Part shown: positions 21,398-33,066 of the stretch, one piece after another
Layout: every line of letters starts with the position of its first letter
Position numbering within the stretch: position 1 is the first letter of the stretch
Origin: Parapristionchus giblindavisi
Taxonomy: Eukaryota > Nematoda > Chromadorea > Rhabditida > Diplogasteridae
Direction: 5' to 3'
Assembly (NCBI GenBank): GCA_943737045.1
Contig: CALSFV010000210.1
Span: 124,001-188,000 of the forward strand
DNA: 64,000 bases
Made by a program: the position numbers and the translations under genes
The notes under the pieces: generated by a model
What the model was told of the DNA's origin: nothing
Databases searched by the model: none
Seen by the model: the letters and a program-made list of their open reading frames with translations, nothing else

Positions 21398-21591
21398 AAT
21401 TGCTATTTAAATTTTTTTTGTGAATGAAAATTGTTTAGTGATTTTCAATCTGAGCGAGATTTTCTCTTGAAAACCAATACAGTAATCCGTCTATAACGTT
21501 AATCGCGTTAGGACTCACAGTGGGTAAAATGCGACATGACAGCATCTAATCACATAAGCGTACCTAAACCCTAAGTCGAATATCGTATCGG

Positions 21592-21776
21592 ATACGGTAG
21601 TATTTCTTTACCATACGGTAAAGTTCCCTGAGGGATACGGTAGTATTCCTTATACTATACGGTAAAGTTCCCTGAGGGATACGGTAGTATTCCTTATACT
21701 ATACGGTAAAGTTCCCTGAGGGATACGGTAGTATTCCTTATACCATACGGTAAAATTCCCTGAGGGATACGGTATG
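21592..21776. repeat. 44-bp satellite, ~4 copies
   Basis: Tandem units containing GATACGGTAGTATTCCTTAT and ACGGTAAAGTTCCCTGAGG. Only about one copy is in the mirror position (49846-49890); several are in copy 3 (54594-55060). Confidence 0.92.
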
Positions 21777-22065
21777 TTTCCCTGCCAATCAGAGTGGCAT
21801 GGTCTATTTCCCACACAGTTCCACATCAGCCCTCGAGTGTAAATTAGAGTTGGCTATTTTTGGTTGCGGGCCAGCAATGGGGCCTTGACTCTCCATTGCC
21901 AGCGATTGCGAGTATGGTGCAAAATCAAAATCAAACACAGTGTGGTGCAAAATCAAAATCAAAATTATTTTTATTATTGTGGATAACAATTGGATTTATG
22001 TGATTTAACAAGTATAGGTTATTAAAAAACACAAAAAACAGTATTTTAATATTCTATACATTATT

Positions 22066-25000
22066 CTAAAGATTTATATTCCTAGCGATCCTTTTAAGAT
22101 TCTTGATTCGTGGCACTATCATTGATCGTAAAGAAGGATTTGAAGTATTCTCAAAGATTTCCTCGAAAAGATGAATGGTAGAACAGAGCAGGTTGTGATG
22201 CCTAAAGTTAAATTATTGATTAGCGTTTAAACATTTCTTTGATCTCTCCCTCCCTGCTCACTCAGAGATCCAATAGGATAAATTGGATTTGCGGCCGCTC
22301 CACCGCATTAGAGGCTCTAGAGGCTCCCTCTTCACTCTTCCTGACTGTAGCAGAAGGCGTGATCAAAATTAATCTCTCACCTTCCTCCCACCCCCATCCA
22401 ACTTTCTTTTAATAATTTTAATCTTTCACATATTTTTCATACACTCGAGCTCTTTGTACTTGTTGAAACACCCTTGTGGTGTACGATAAATAAATAAATA
22501 AATATTCGTGATTCATTTATATCGATCAGTTTGCTGAATATCTTTTTGAGCATCTACCAAAAATTTTTTCTCAAAACGAGCTAACTTCCGAATTAGATTG
22601 GATGAGCCTTTAAAGGGAGAGTGACCTCTCTCAATGGTCTCTTCATTGCGCACACTATTTCTCTGTTCTCTAACAACGAGAGAGCGTAGACCGTTGAAGA
22701 GACCGTTGACAAAGGTTTCAGTCCCTTTAAAGGGAGCGTAGTACAGCGTACCCTCTCTCAATCGTCTTTTCGACGCACAACACTCTCTCGTTGTTAGAGA
22801 ACAGAGAAATAGTGTGCGCAGCGAAGAGACCATTGGGTGAAGTAACGCTCCCTTTAAAAATAGAGAACGTAACGGCGTTTTGAAAAAAAAGCAAAACAAA
22901 TACTTTTGCTGCACGTTATACGCAAAAGTCTGGAGGCGCCTTTGTTAGTGAACAACTAATTATCGAATTGATGAAGCCGATTTGTCCTTTCTATTATTAC
23001 TATTATTTTTCTTATCGCTTCTGTATTTGCTGTCGCACCTATCACGGGTGTATCAAATAAATAAAAATAAATAAAGATTTACCGAATATCTAACACTCCG
23101 TCATCCTCAATCAGCGAACAAAAATTATCGATAGTCCACAACGCCCATGCTTGGGTGCCGACACGATCATATTGACGGAGCAGCACCTTCGGCTCTTCTA
23201 ACGATCTTTAAAAAAACTATTTTTACAATTATTAGCAATTTTCAGAATATGGAATAAGTTTTGGTGTAAAGTTGCAAAAGGAATAGAAAAACTGTACGAA
23301 ATCCATATAATTTTAAATTTACTTTTCGGAATTTTGGTCTTCTTAGTAAAATTAACACAGAACCAATCAAGAATTTCATAAATATCATATTTTTACGGTT
23401 AAGGATTTAAACATTTCAAGGTAAAAAGCGGTGCTAGTCATTCGTGTAAACTCACCTATAACCCGTTTCGATATATGAAAGACGAGGCCACAAAGAGACG
23501 ATGGATAACTAAATAATACATCATATTTTACATTTAAAAACACAATATTTCTGATATTTATACTAATCTTTCATTTCCCAGCTCACATCTCACATTAATC
23601 TTATTAAGAGATTGAACAATATCACAAACAATCTTTGTTTCGTAAAGCCTCTTCTTCTCGGCGTCAAATTCGCTATTGAGAACTTGGACGAAAATCTGAA
23701 TTGTCATAAAATCAACAGTGAAATTCATAGAATCTTGAGGGGTGTGGAAACATCCTTCTGGAGTGATTGCATGTGGAGACTTCGTCATATTGTCTCTGAA
23801 AATATTCACTTATTTATTTATTTATTTTTATTTATCGATCAGAGTGAGCAGGAAAAAACGTGCCTAAAGATACCTAACAAATGCGTTATTTTAATAAATA
23901 TGTTACTTAAAATACCCGCGCCATTTAGTCGATTATAAATTGTAAGTATATATCTAGTCTAAAATGGTGCAAGCTTACAATAAAGTTTCTATCCTTGTGG
24001 GCGAAAGAAATTCATTTAGTGTCGACGGTTCGTAGTAGGCAATGTTGTCGAGGAGTCGAAGTACCTTCAATAAAAATTATAACCACTCGGATTGCACCGT
24101 CAAAAGAGAAAAGGACACAAGTAGGAGATTATACGGGAAATTTTTCCATACTTTTCAAAATATGAATCAGTTATTTTTTCTTGAGTTTTATTCCAAATTC
24201 TGTGAATTTTGGGCCATTGAGTCTACCATCCATTCCACTTTGGTCTATGTTGGTTTCAGGATCTAAAATTCGTATCTAATTTCAATCAAAATTGCTCTTC
24301 CAAACATAGACCAATCTCTCCTCCAAAAAGGCAACTTTGAAAGAAAATCCAACTTTTCCAATGTGTTTCAAAATTGTATATTCTTTCTTAATTTAGTTGG
24401 TGAGCCACCGCTGAATGAAACTCCAATGCCATTTTCCATGAAAATCCACACAGAAAGTTGTAAAATTAAAAAAATAAGAACAAATATGGAAAAAATCTCC
24501 TATAATTCCGTGCAATCTCATACTTCTTTCGTTTTGACGGTATATTTAAGAATTTTCTTTCGTTTTGACGGTATATTTAAGAATTAGAAATTGTATGTCT
24601 TTCGATTAGCGTGATGAATCTCTATCATTCTATCCGAGCAGTCTTATTACGAAAAAACTCGCGGATCTCCATCTTTAAGAATTAGAAATTGTGAAAAAAA
24701 TCTAAAAAATCTTTAAAAAAAATTTCTTCGAACCGAGACTGCACCAGAAAAAAAAGGTAGGCGAGAAAAGAGGAGACAATGGAATAACCGTCTCGAATAT
24801 CGTGTTGAAAATGGCCGAATTTGGCAATTGACGACCAGTATACGTATCCATGAGCGTCGGCAAACCGTTGGCCGGCAAACTTGACGTCACAAGCGTAGGC
24901 GGAGGCGTTTGCCAGAGATGCTCCCCCTACGCGTGTGACGTCACGTTTGCCGGTAAACGGTTTGCCGACGTTCATGGATACGGCCTCAGGAATGACCGCA

Positions 25001-28000
25001 GACTGACAAGGGAGGATGGGAGGATCGAGGTTTGAAATAAAAAGAAAGAACACTAAGACATACGTTGATCTTCGAATATGTTTCCTTAACCTCCAATCCT
25101 CGGAAGGCCTCTTCCAGCAAACCAAACTTCACGAACAGTTTACAGGTATCAGCGTGTTCTGAAGAAAATTCATAGTTTATAATGCATACAAAAATATCGT
25201 GTTTTTATAGTCTAATATTTTTGGAGTATACGGAAAACAAAAAAAGAAAACGATCAATTCACTTACCTGTGAAAAAGTCCAGTAACGTTGCTACAGCGCT
25301 GAAGACTTTCCTACTCGTCTCATTATCACTTTTGAGTAGTTCACATCGTCTCTGATTATTTGTCAAAATTATGCGTTACTTCTATTTCCCAACCAACCTC
25401 GGCAAATATTTCCACATATCCTTCAAGGTTCATGTTTTCTAGTATACTTCTCCAATCGATAAATGATAGTTTATTACCACATCTAGCTAATATTCTGAGA
25501 ATAGCACCACTGAAAGATAGAAATAAATGGATTAGGAAATCGTCAAAATCAAGAAAAAAACCAGTTTCTTCGGTCGTAATCTTTATTGAATTAAAAACAA
25601 TCTGACCTTTGTTCAGTGGAGCAGCCACCGTTCATTATTCTCTCATGCCCGACAACGAATATCCGATAAAAATCAAGATCCTTATCGAATATTGCATCAT
25701 TGTAGAAGAGTGCCAGAAGCTTCATTAAAGTAATAAATGCATAGATAATTAAGACACCGGCTCGGTAAGATTCGAGGGTTGAGCCAGTGACCCCGGACAT
25801 CGACCTCACCGATTTGGCTCAAAATTTTTTTGTGGATACCCCCATTGCCCCCCATCACAAAATGGGTATTCATTTGGGCTGGGTCCTTGAAACATGAATG
25901 TGGCGGGTTCTCGAAATTTGAAAACTCGATTTTCACCAAAAAAAAGTGGAGCGACCTAGGTTCAATATTAGTGTCGATTAATTACAAGTATGCCTAGACA
26001 ACAAAAACTCGCTATAGGACGGTTCGGATATCCGATCGCAAACTGATTTTTTAACCTCCTCAAAACACATTAAAATTAATTAAATTTTTAAATTACAAAA
26101 TCGCACAATTATTTTTGCCTTATCTTATAGAGCAAAAAATTCCGCGTTGAATGAGGCTAAAAATTAAAAAATCGATAGACCCCTATTTTGAGAAAAATGG
26201 GCCTGACCATGACTCGAAAATATTTTTGTTTTTAAAACCCCTCATGTTTGTACTCATATTGAAGAGCTCGTCGAGTAGAACAACCTTCATGTTGAAGGTT
26301 TTATCTGAAACTCATGTGCAAGAGAGTTTCACACGTTTTCCTGCAATTTTGAGTAAAACGAAAATAAAATATTTTTAAAACAAAAAAGCGCAGTCCATTT
26401 TTTGCATCATCTTATAGAGCAAAAAATTCCGCGTCGAATGAGTGTAAAAAATAAAAAATCGATAGACCCCTATTTTGAGAAAAATGGGCCTGACCATGAC
26501 TCGAAAATATTGTTTTCAAACCCCCTCATGTTTGTGCTCATATTGAAGATCTTTTTGAGTAGAACAACTTTCGCGTTGGACATTTTGTTTGAAACTCATG
26601 TACAAGAGAGATACACACGATTTTGTGACCAATTTTGAGTTAAGCGAAATCAAAATATTTTTTTGCAAAATCTTGTGTATCTCTCTTGTACATGAGTTTC
26701 AGACAAAACGTTCAACATGAAAGTTGTTCTACTCGACGAGCTCTTCAATGAGAGTACAAACATGCGGGGTTTTAAAAACAAAAATATTTTCTAGTCATGG
26801 TCAGGCCCATTTTTCTCAAAATGGGGGTCTATCGATTTTTTATTTTTTACCCTCATTCGACGCGGAATTTTTTGCTCTATAAGATGAGGCAAAAATTGGA
26901 CTGCGCTTTTTTGTTTTAAAAATATTTTATTTTCGTTTTACTCAAAATTGCTGGAAAACGTGTGAAACTCTCTTGTACATGAGTTTCAGATAAAACGTTC
27001 AACACGAAAGTTGTTCTACTCGACGAGCTCTTCAATATGAGTACAAACATGGGGGATTTAAAAAAAAAATATTTTCGAGTCATGGTCAGGCCCATTTTTC
27101 TCAAAATAGGGGTCTATCGATTTTTTAATTTTTAGAATCATTCGACGCGGAATTTTTTGCTCTATAAGATAAGGCAAAAATAATTGTGCGATTTTGTAAT
27201 TTAAAATTTTAATTAATTTTAATGTGTTTTGAGGAGGTAAACAAATCAGTTTGCGATCGGATATCCGAACCGTCCTATAGCGAGTTTTTGTTGTCTAGGC
27301 ATACTTGTAATTAATCGACACTAACATTGAACCTAGGTCGCTCCACTTTTTTTTGGTGAAAATCGAGTTTTCAAATTTCGAGAACCCGCCACATTCATGT
27401 TTCAAGGACCCAGCCCAAATGAATACCCATTTTGTGATGGGGGGCCATGGGGGTATCCACAAAAAAATTTTGAGCCAAATCGGTGAGGTCGATGTCCAGC
27501 ACTACCGGGAGTCTTACTGAGCCGGTGTCTTAAATAAATAGTGAAACTCTAAGATTTGATAGTATTTTCATCATACATGGGCGCCAACATGGGGTGCCCC
27601 CTGTAAACTTAGGGCTCTTCGAAAATTTGTGGAATGCCCCCCCCCGTAAAAATGCCGTTAGGTGACATTTTTGAAAAAAATAAGTGAGGGCCCCCTGTTA
27701 AATTAGGCATTTTTCGTTCGGATGCCCCCCCCCCCTGTAGAATCTAGCTCCAGGTACCCCACCCATGTATGATTTTCATTCTTTGCGTTTGTTTCGGCAG
27801 TGAGCGGTTCGTCTCTTCTTCTCTCACCGAATCAAGGTCAACAGCGTAAAATTATCCCCACCTAGAAAACTATAGGAAAGTCAGAAGTGGAATGCCTTCC
27901 ATCAAGTAATTACTGATGAAGTATTGGGGGGGGGGGAGTATTTCTATCGATTATTCTCGATTACTTTCATGATTTACTATTCATGGGAAGCCAACTTCTT

Positions 28001-31000
28001 CGGTCATTGCCAAACTGCCTGTCGATCTTCTCGGATTTGTGAAATCGCGCATATGAAGATCAAGATCAGTGTTCTGGGACTGTCGGAAGTAAGAAGAGCT
28101 TTTTCCCCATGCACATCAGAGTCTCACTCTTGATAAATGTGTTTTAAACTGTAAAACTGTAAACTATTCGAAAAGGATCAAGGGCAGCGACTTTGATACT
28201 GAAAAATGCCTTCAATAATTGTTCAGAAGAAGATGAACGAAGAACTAAAACAGAAGTTCCACCTGTGACCTTACCACACGCAGAATAATTAGTCCTTTAT
28301 TATTAGTGGCAACAGCTGATAAAGGAAATTGTAGCATCATGTCATGTCTTGTACTGTACTGTATAATATAAAGAGTTATCTAACCTCGATCTCATCCTGT
28401 ATTGAAGATTGAAAACTCGATAAATTCACTCTCTTGACATATCTCTCAATACATCTCCCCAAGTAATGGCTGTTGATATAACGCATTCGATTGTGACTGA
28501 AAAAAAAAGATTTAAGTTTTTTTTATTATCTTCAATACAATTAAAGACGGACACCACCGAACATTTTCATGAGAACATGATAGCAATTATATAAGATATT
28601 CTAATTATTGATCAGTAATTTTTGACTCGCCTTTCCCTGCACGAGAAAAATTCATTTTAAACGTCAAATAAGCTAGTAGTCGACTAGTTTATGAGAAAGT
28701 ACAAGTCGAAGTTTTTTCCATTAATTTGGCTAGAATAGCTTACCAAGCCATCAAACGAATGTCCCAACTGTCAACATCGCCATAAATCTTTATAATCTCA
28801 AACATACATGGGCGCCGACATGGGGGTGCCCCATATAAACTTTGAGCTTTTCGAAAATTTGAGGAATGCCCCTTGTGAAAGATAACGTTTAAAAGAACTT
28901 TTGAAAAAAGTGAAGGTCCATGTAAAATTAACCACTTTTCGTTCGGATGCCCCCTGTAGAATCGGGATCCAGGTACCCCGCCCATGTATCATCCCAAAAC
29001 AATGGAGATATTATAAAGACAGGCTGATAAAAATGTTATTCTATTATAGTTACAGTACACCTTTATTATTTTCGCAGAAAATGATCATAGATTGCTAGAG
29101 AGACGAGAGACGAAAATATTGTATTAACAATAAGTTCAATTTCTTATTTAAGTTATCCGCGTTATATTAATAATAATTGTAATTTACCTTAGTAAAGTCT
29201 TCCATAAAATAGTTGCCCACATTTGCACGTGTTCGTCATTCGCGTTTCTCAAATTCGCATACTCGAAGATTCTGGCGCATCTATTTAATTCCTCCACAGA
29301 GAATTTGGCTTCACGTAGCTACAAATATAAAATACGATTTATCGAACCTTGTATGAATATTATATATAAAGGACCAAATTGTAGACCGTAGTTGAATTCA
29401 GATGCAATATTTTTCCTGTTCTCTTTAAAACAAGGAAAGGGCATAACATTTTAGCCAATTTTTTGAGAGATTACATCGAGCAATATCCGAATGAAGAGAT
29501 TTCATACATATCTTTTTTTTTAATTTTGTAACATTAATTGTTGTAGAGCGTACATTCCCCACGATTTATGTCAACTAATCTTCTCACTCTCAATTCATTT
29601 AAAGAAGGAGACCCTCGAGTTTTTTCGTAATAAAACTGTGTTTGTTTTCGTAATAGAGAATGATAGAGATTCATCGCACGAATCGAAAGAGATATCTGAT
29701 ATTGATTACCGATATGTATGGAGTGCCCATCCGATTTGCATATTTTGCTCTCACATTTTCTCATTATCCCGTACGCAAATTACCATGTGATATAAACAAT
29801 AGCCATCATGCTTATCGTGGCGGGAGTCAGTCATGACAACTCAAAGGCCTCCTTCTTTAACAAGCATACGGAGAGTAAGTTCGCACACAAACGATACAAT
29901 GGGTCATATTTCAGAAGAGCACAAAAGGACTCTGATGTTCATGCTATGCCACCCACTATGTAAGGCTATAATAAAGTATAAAATGTTACCTGCAGGTGCG
30001 TCCTAAAGTGCTGGAACATCGTATTAGGCATTCCAAACTTGCATTTGTTCTGATACAATGAGACAAGATTGAAACAACCAGACGGGTCCGTGTCACTGGC
30101 GACTTTCACACCTGCTCTCATATTAAACACATCATCCGAATTATAAGCCGCACCTAAAAATCACAACGATGTATGCGAAAAATTTTACAAGAGAATGGTC
30201 TGAAGACACATATCCCGATATTCACGAAACTTTGAGGGCACACTAATTAGAACACGCTGATTTCAAATCCGTTTTAAAAACCTGCACATTATTTTTTTGA
30301 AGCGAGATAGATTTTTCACTGGCTACATAACATCGTTTAATGCTGTCTTCAGAATGGTATTGGTGGCCGAGTGGTTTAGGGTGCGGAATAGCATTTTATG
30401 GGAGGAGCAGGTTCGACTCCCACCTGACGTATATCTTTTGCTATTTTTTACAAAATGTTGTATTGTGGTCTTCAGAAAAATAATGTGCAGGTTTTTAAAA
30501 CGGATTTGAAATCAGCGTGTTCTAATTAGTATGCACTCAAAGTTTCGTGAAGATCGGGATATGTGTCTTCAGACCGTTGAAAATATGTAGTTTATATAGT
30601 GAAAATGCTATCTCATTTTCGAGTATCTGGGGTAGTTATTTCATTAACAAAAAGCGAAAATTAGCCTTCTTTCTCATTCGGATGTACGCCTGAAGGAAAT
30701 TTCTATAAATTTGATTGAACTTACCAAGAAGGGAGATCATTCGAAGGTGTTTGAACACTCGAGTGATTTTTAAAATATCACAATGAAATGTGCACCCCGA
30801 TAGATCGATGAATTCGAGTTGAGGCCAGAATGGCTCACCCGAATCGATTAGGTGAAGATGAGATACGAATACCATGCCCATTGTGATCTTGCTGAAAAGT
30901 ACGAGAATCAGTGACTAAATACTTGTAAAGTATTATTCCATTGTAGAATAGATTCCCTGGGGAAAATCAGGATTTCACCATAGATCACGGGTTCAAAACA

Positions 31001-33066
31001 AACAAAAGCAGCGCAAGTTGAATATGATGTCAAAATGGTTCATTCTGGATCAAAGTGATCAAAATTCAGTGACAATAAAAAGAATACTCTCACTCTGCTT
31101 GAAAAGAATCGCGTTCTTGCCTTCCACTCAAGTCGATCGATCTCAGTTTGGTGAGTGAATTGAAAGTCTCCATGGTTTGATCGATTAAAGAAGTGGTTAG
31201 ACCACCTAATGACAGCATTTCCAGATTGGGTAAACACTTCAGTGGTGATATATCAGAAACATTCTCGCAACCAGTAATATCCAAGTGCCGTAGACCGGGG
31301 GCTTTCTGAAATATTATTATAAATTAAACATTAAGATAAACCCGGAATATCATGTTTTCAGAGTATCCTTGAAATGGAGTCGATCCGTAATCGAATGGTT
31401 CCCCCGTCGCACATTGCGAGCAAAGTTATCTGACAAATCGTTACCCCTCTACACTACTCTGGCAAACGATTACCCCAAATGTTGAATTCAGGGAAAGGAA
31501 TGCAACGGCTGAATTCAACATTTGGGGTAATCGCTTGCCAGGGTAGTGTATAGGGGTAACGATTTGCCAGGTAACTTTGCTCTCAGTGCAGCAGAAGAAA
31601 AGGGAGACCCCCCACAAGATGGAGCGACCTCTTTCGGAAGACAGTTGGATGCAACTTCCTAAGCGGGTCTCGAGATGGTTTTAAACACTTTCAAGGCGAT
31701 AAAACTAGTCCTTTCACGGAAAACTATTTTAGTCATTTATGAAGTATGCTACTGAAATATTTATCACATGATCTTTTTGGCCACATTAAGCAGAAAATTA
31801 ACGAAAATGCTGCGAAAATTCAAGGTAGCGAGCCCATATTTCAAATCATCACTTATCATCAATAAAAAACTATTTGCGATCTATAAACGTTGATACTAAA
31901 CACCAAAAAAACTGATTATATAGCATTTCACGAATTAACGGGTATTTTCCAAGTTCTGAACATTGTATTAGCTATAAATTTGCTCAAATTAAGGAAAAAT
32001 TTTTTTTTGTGTTTTTGCACCGCCTTTTCATCAACTCCTTGGCGAAGTGTTATGAGTGAGGACTAGTAATCACATGGAAAAAAATAGATTTCAAATGAGA
32101 TTTCGGAAAAATGAACCTGCGAAATATAAGTGAGTACATCGTTGTCCACCACGGGTGAATCCATTAGAGTTAGTGAATCCAAATTTACGAAATTCTCGAG
32201 CTGCAAGATCAGACAAATCTCAGTGAGATTGCTTAATTCACCGTTTCAAGCAGAAAATAATGTAATAAGTGAAAGTGGTACCTTCATATCAAGTCCATTT
32301 TCGAGCATGACATCTTTAAGTTGTAGATTGGTGAGAGTCGGCTGCAGTGACTCTGACTCGTTGATAACATCTATTATATCTTGTTTTATACCTCCAAATA
32401 AGAATTTTAGATTAGTTATTTATCAACATTAATGTCAACCTTTTGAATCATAAGACAGACTCAGTTTCTCCAGTGGATGAAGTAAAAAATCGGCGAACTG
32501 TTTGCAATTGAAATCCGATAATCGAATGTCTGCCTGAAAGTGGAAACATCATCATTCGAATTGGGATGCGCGGGCTTGGACACAAAACCACATTACGTAC
32601 TCTCTTTTTTCGCTTCCAACCATGACAGCCCTCGAAACCGAAAGAGAAGAATCGGGAGAAAAACGAGGTGAATTATAAAGATCAAATGTAGTCCCCGCAA
32701 TGTGAAGCGCACGTGATATAAAAGCGGCAACGTATTTTGCCCCAAAATGGAATTATATCGTGGAGAAAAAGAAATGATCAGGCGGTAAAGGAATATTCAG
32801 TCTTTCCAATTTTCGGAAAAAATAAGAGAAAGGAAGCAAAATATGGTTACCTCAGTAATGTAAAATCGTCGACAGTCGAGCTGTTCCAAGATGCTACATT
32901 TGACCTTCCCTTGTACGTCCATGTGCTTGACAATTGCATTCGATACGTTAGCTGGCAATCTTGTATTGAATGGAGGGCATTGTTGATTGTGAAGAAGATG
33001 GGCAAGACGAGAGGTGGTTATATTGAATAGGCTTATGCGAGTCGCCTCCGAAAATATATCATCCAT
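22066..33066 (-). CDS. ZYG-11-like CUL2 ligase adaptor, gene A
   Basis: Minus-strand exons: 32851-33066, 32440-32533, 32282-32391, 32117-32200, 31094-31305, 30725-30891, 29990-30153, 29188-29318, 28385-28496, 28275-28315, 28165-28244, 25607-25719, 25398-25509, 25267-25351, 25064-25158, 23564-23795, 23456-23508, 23083-23205, 22066-22201. It starts MDDIFSEATRISLFNI after a TTTGCAG site. Leucine-rich repeats follow (LRHLDITGCENVSDISPLKC, LEFIDLSGCTFHC), then ARM-like helices. SYRSLEE...WALWTIDNFC matches the VSYRS...LWAVWAMHHVC region of ZYG11/ZER1 proteins, which are CUL2-Elongin substrate receptors. No canonical BC box is clear near the N-terminus. Two joins (exons 9/10 and 15/16) do not keep phase, so a small exon or a lesion is missed. 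The acceptor at 25720 is GAAG where gene B has GCAG. Introns hold a giant foldback and a tRNA-bearing element. Confidence 0.82.
22614..22726. mobile_element. F2 MITE (first of a tandem pair)
   Basis: AGGGAGAG...TCCCT hairpin between TTAA copies at 22610-22613 and 22727-22730. The right-hand TTAA is shared with the next element. Missing from both other copies of the module, so inserted after the duplications. Confidence 0.85.
22731..22853. mobile_element. F2 MITE (second of a tandem pair)
   Basis: AGGGAGCG...CGCTCCCT hairpin ending at TTAA 22854-22857. Present in all three module copies (48847-48978, 56001-56104), so it is the older member. Confidence 0.85.
22984..23076 (+). repeat. Retroposon-like 3' tail in gene A intron
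   Basis: Same sequence as 4640-4740 (GTATTTGCTGTCGCACC, dyad with ACGGGTG, ATAAATAAA tail). In gene B the same tail is split by a Tc1/mariner at 46229-48674. Confidence 0.6.
24847..24978. mobile_element. Foldback hairpin with paired TGACGTCA sites
   Basis: ~130-bp hairpin with arms such as GGCAAACCGTTGGCCGGCAAA. Each arm contains a CRE-like TGACGTCA core. Present at 44406-44540 and 58127-58277 in the other two copies. It is more GC-rich than its surroundings and lies in a ZYG-11-like intron. Confidence 0.8.
25753..27529. mobile_element. Giant foldback element, TTAA target (1.78 kb)
   Basis: Ends GACACCGGCTCGGTAAGA and the near-complement ...GAGCCGGTGTC, flanked by TTAA (25749-25752, 27530-27533). 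Almost the whole element is two inverted arms around about 26641; each arm holds two tandem ~250-bp units (GCAAAAAATTCCGCG and GGGCCTGACCATGACTCGAAA). No transposase frame. The uninterrupted target is visible in gene B at 42985-42988. It lies in an intron of gene A. Confidence 0.95.
30197..30575. mobile_element. Long-TIR element carrying a tRNA-like unit
   Basis: Inverted termini of ~100 bp (GGTCTGAAGACACATATCCC and complement), ~96% alike by eye, surround a core with a tRNA-like sequence. The empty site is readable in gene B near 39390-39410. The flanks CAAGAGAAT/GTTGAAAAT could be a decayed 9-bp duplication, which with ~100-bp termini would suit a Mutator-like MITE; this is tentative. Confidence 0.9.
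30355..30432 (+). tRNA. tRNA-like sequence (pseudo-tRNA) inside the TIR element
   Basis: Box A TGGCCGAGTGG and box B GGTTCGACTCC both fit the Pol III consensus at tRNA spacing. The D-loop TGGCCGAGTGGTT resembles a Ser/Leu-type tRNA. The T-stem and acceptor stem pair poorly and no clear anticodon arm forms, so it is unlikely to be a working tRNA. Confidence 0.65.
31419..31581. mobile_element. Foldback MITE in ZYG-11-like intron 4
   Basis: 163-bp hairpin with ~70-bp arms (AGCAAAGTTATCTG / CAGGTAACTTTGCT ends; CCCCAAATGTTGAATTCA near the loop). Mirrored in gene B at 37971-38134, so older than the inverted duplication. Confidence 0.88.

Larger units (their letters stand above)
21251..22065. other. 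Between Srh-like and ZYG-11-like A genes
   Basis: Convergent 3' ends meet here. Contains an inverted exon-7 fragment, the 44-bp satellite and a duplicated TGGTGCAAAATCAAAATCAA motif (21918-21963). No other gene. Confidence 0.6.
19245..29710 (+). repeat. Segmental duplication, copy 1 (direct partner 52239-63639)
   Basis: Sequence from the end of receptor intron 2 through ZYG-11-like gene A recurs in the same order and orientation at 52239-63639, aligning almost continuously apart from inserted elements. The part from 21357 rightwards recurs a third time, inverted, at about 40 to 50.1 kb. Confidence 0.95.

Noticed and set aside
24682..25125. 147-codon minus frame, and similar ones at 44326-44688 and 57934-58344
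   Set aside because: The frames cross the CRE-bearing foldback and an exon in the wrong frame; repeated only because the module is triplicated.
26151..27104. Repeated ~75-codon frames containing DPYFEKNGPDHDSK-type sequence
   Set aside because: They recur in both arms and tandem units of the giant foldback and have no transposase or other domain; treated as chance frames.
28275..28315. Exon 10 of the ZYG-11-like genes as a firm call
   Set aside because: Kept only as tentative: the peptide frame is open in all copies, but neither neighbouring join keeps phase with the obvious splice sites.
30297..30509. 70-codon frame inside the long-TIR element
   Set aside because: Overlaps the tRNA-like core and the inverted repeat; no protein family resemblance.
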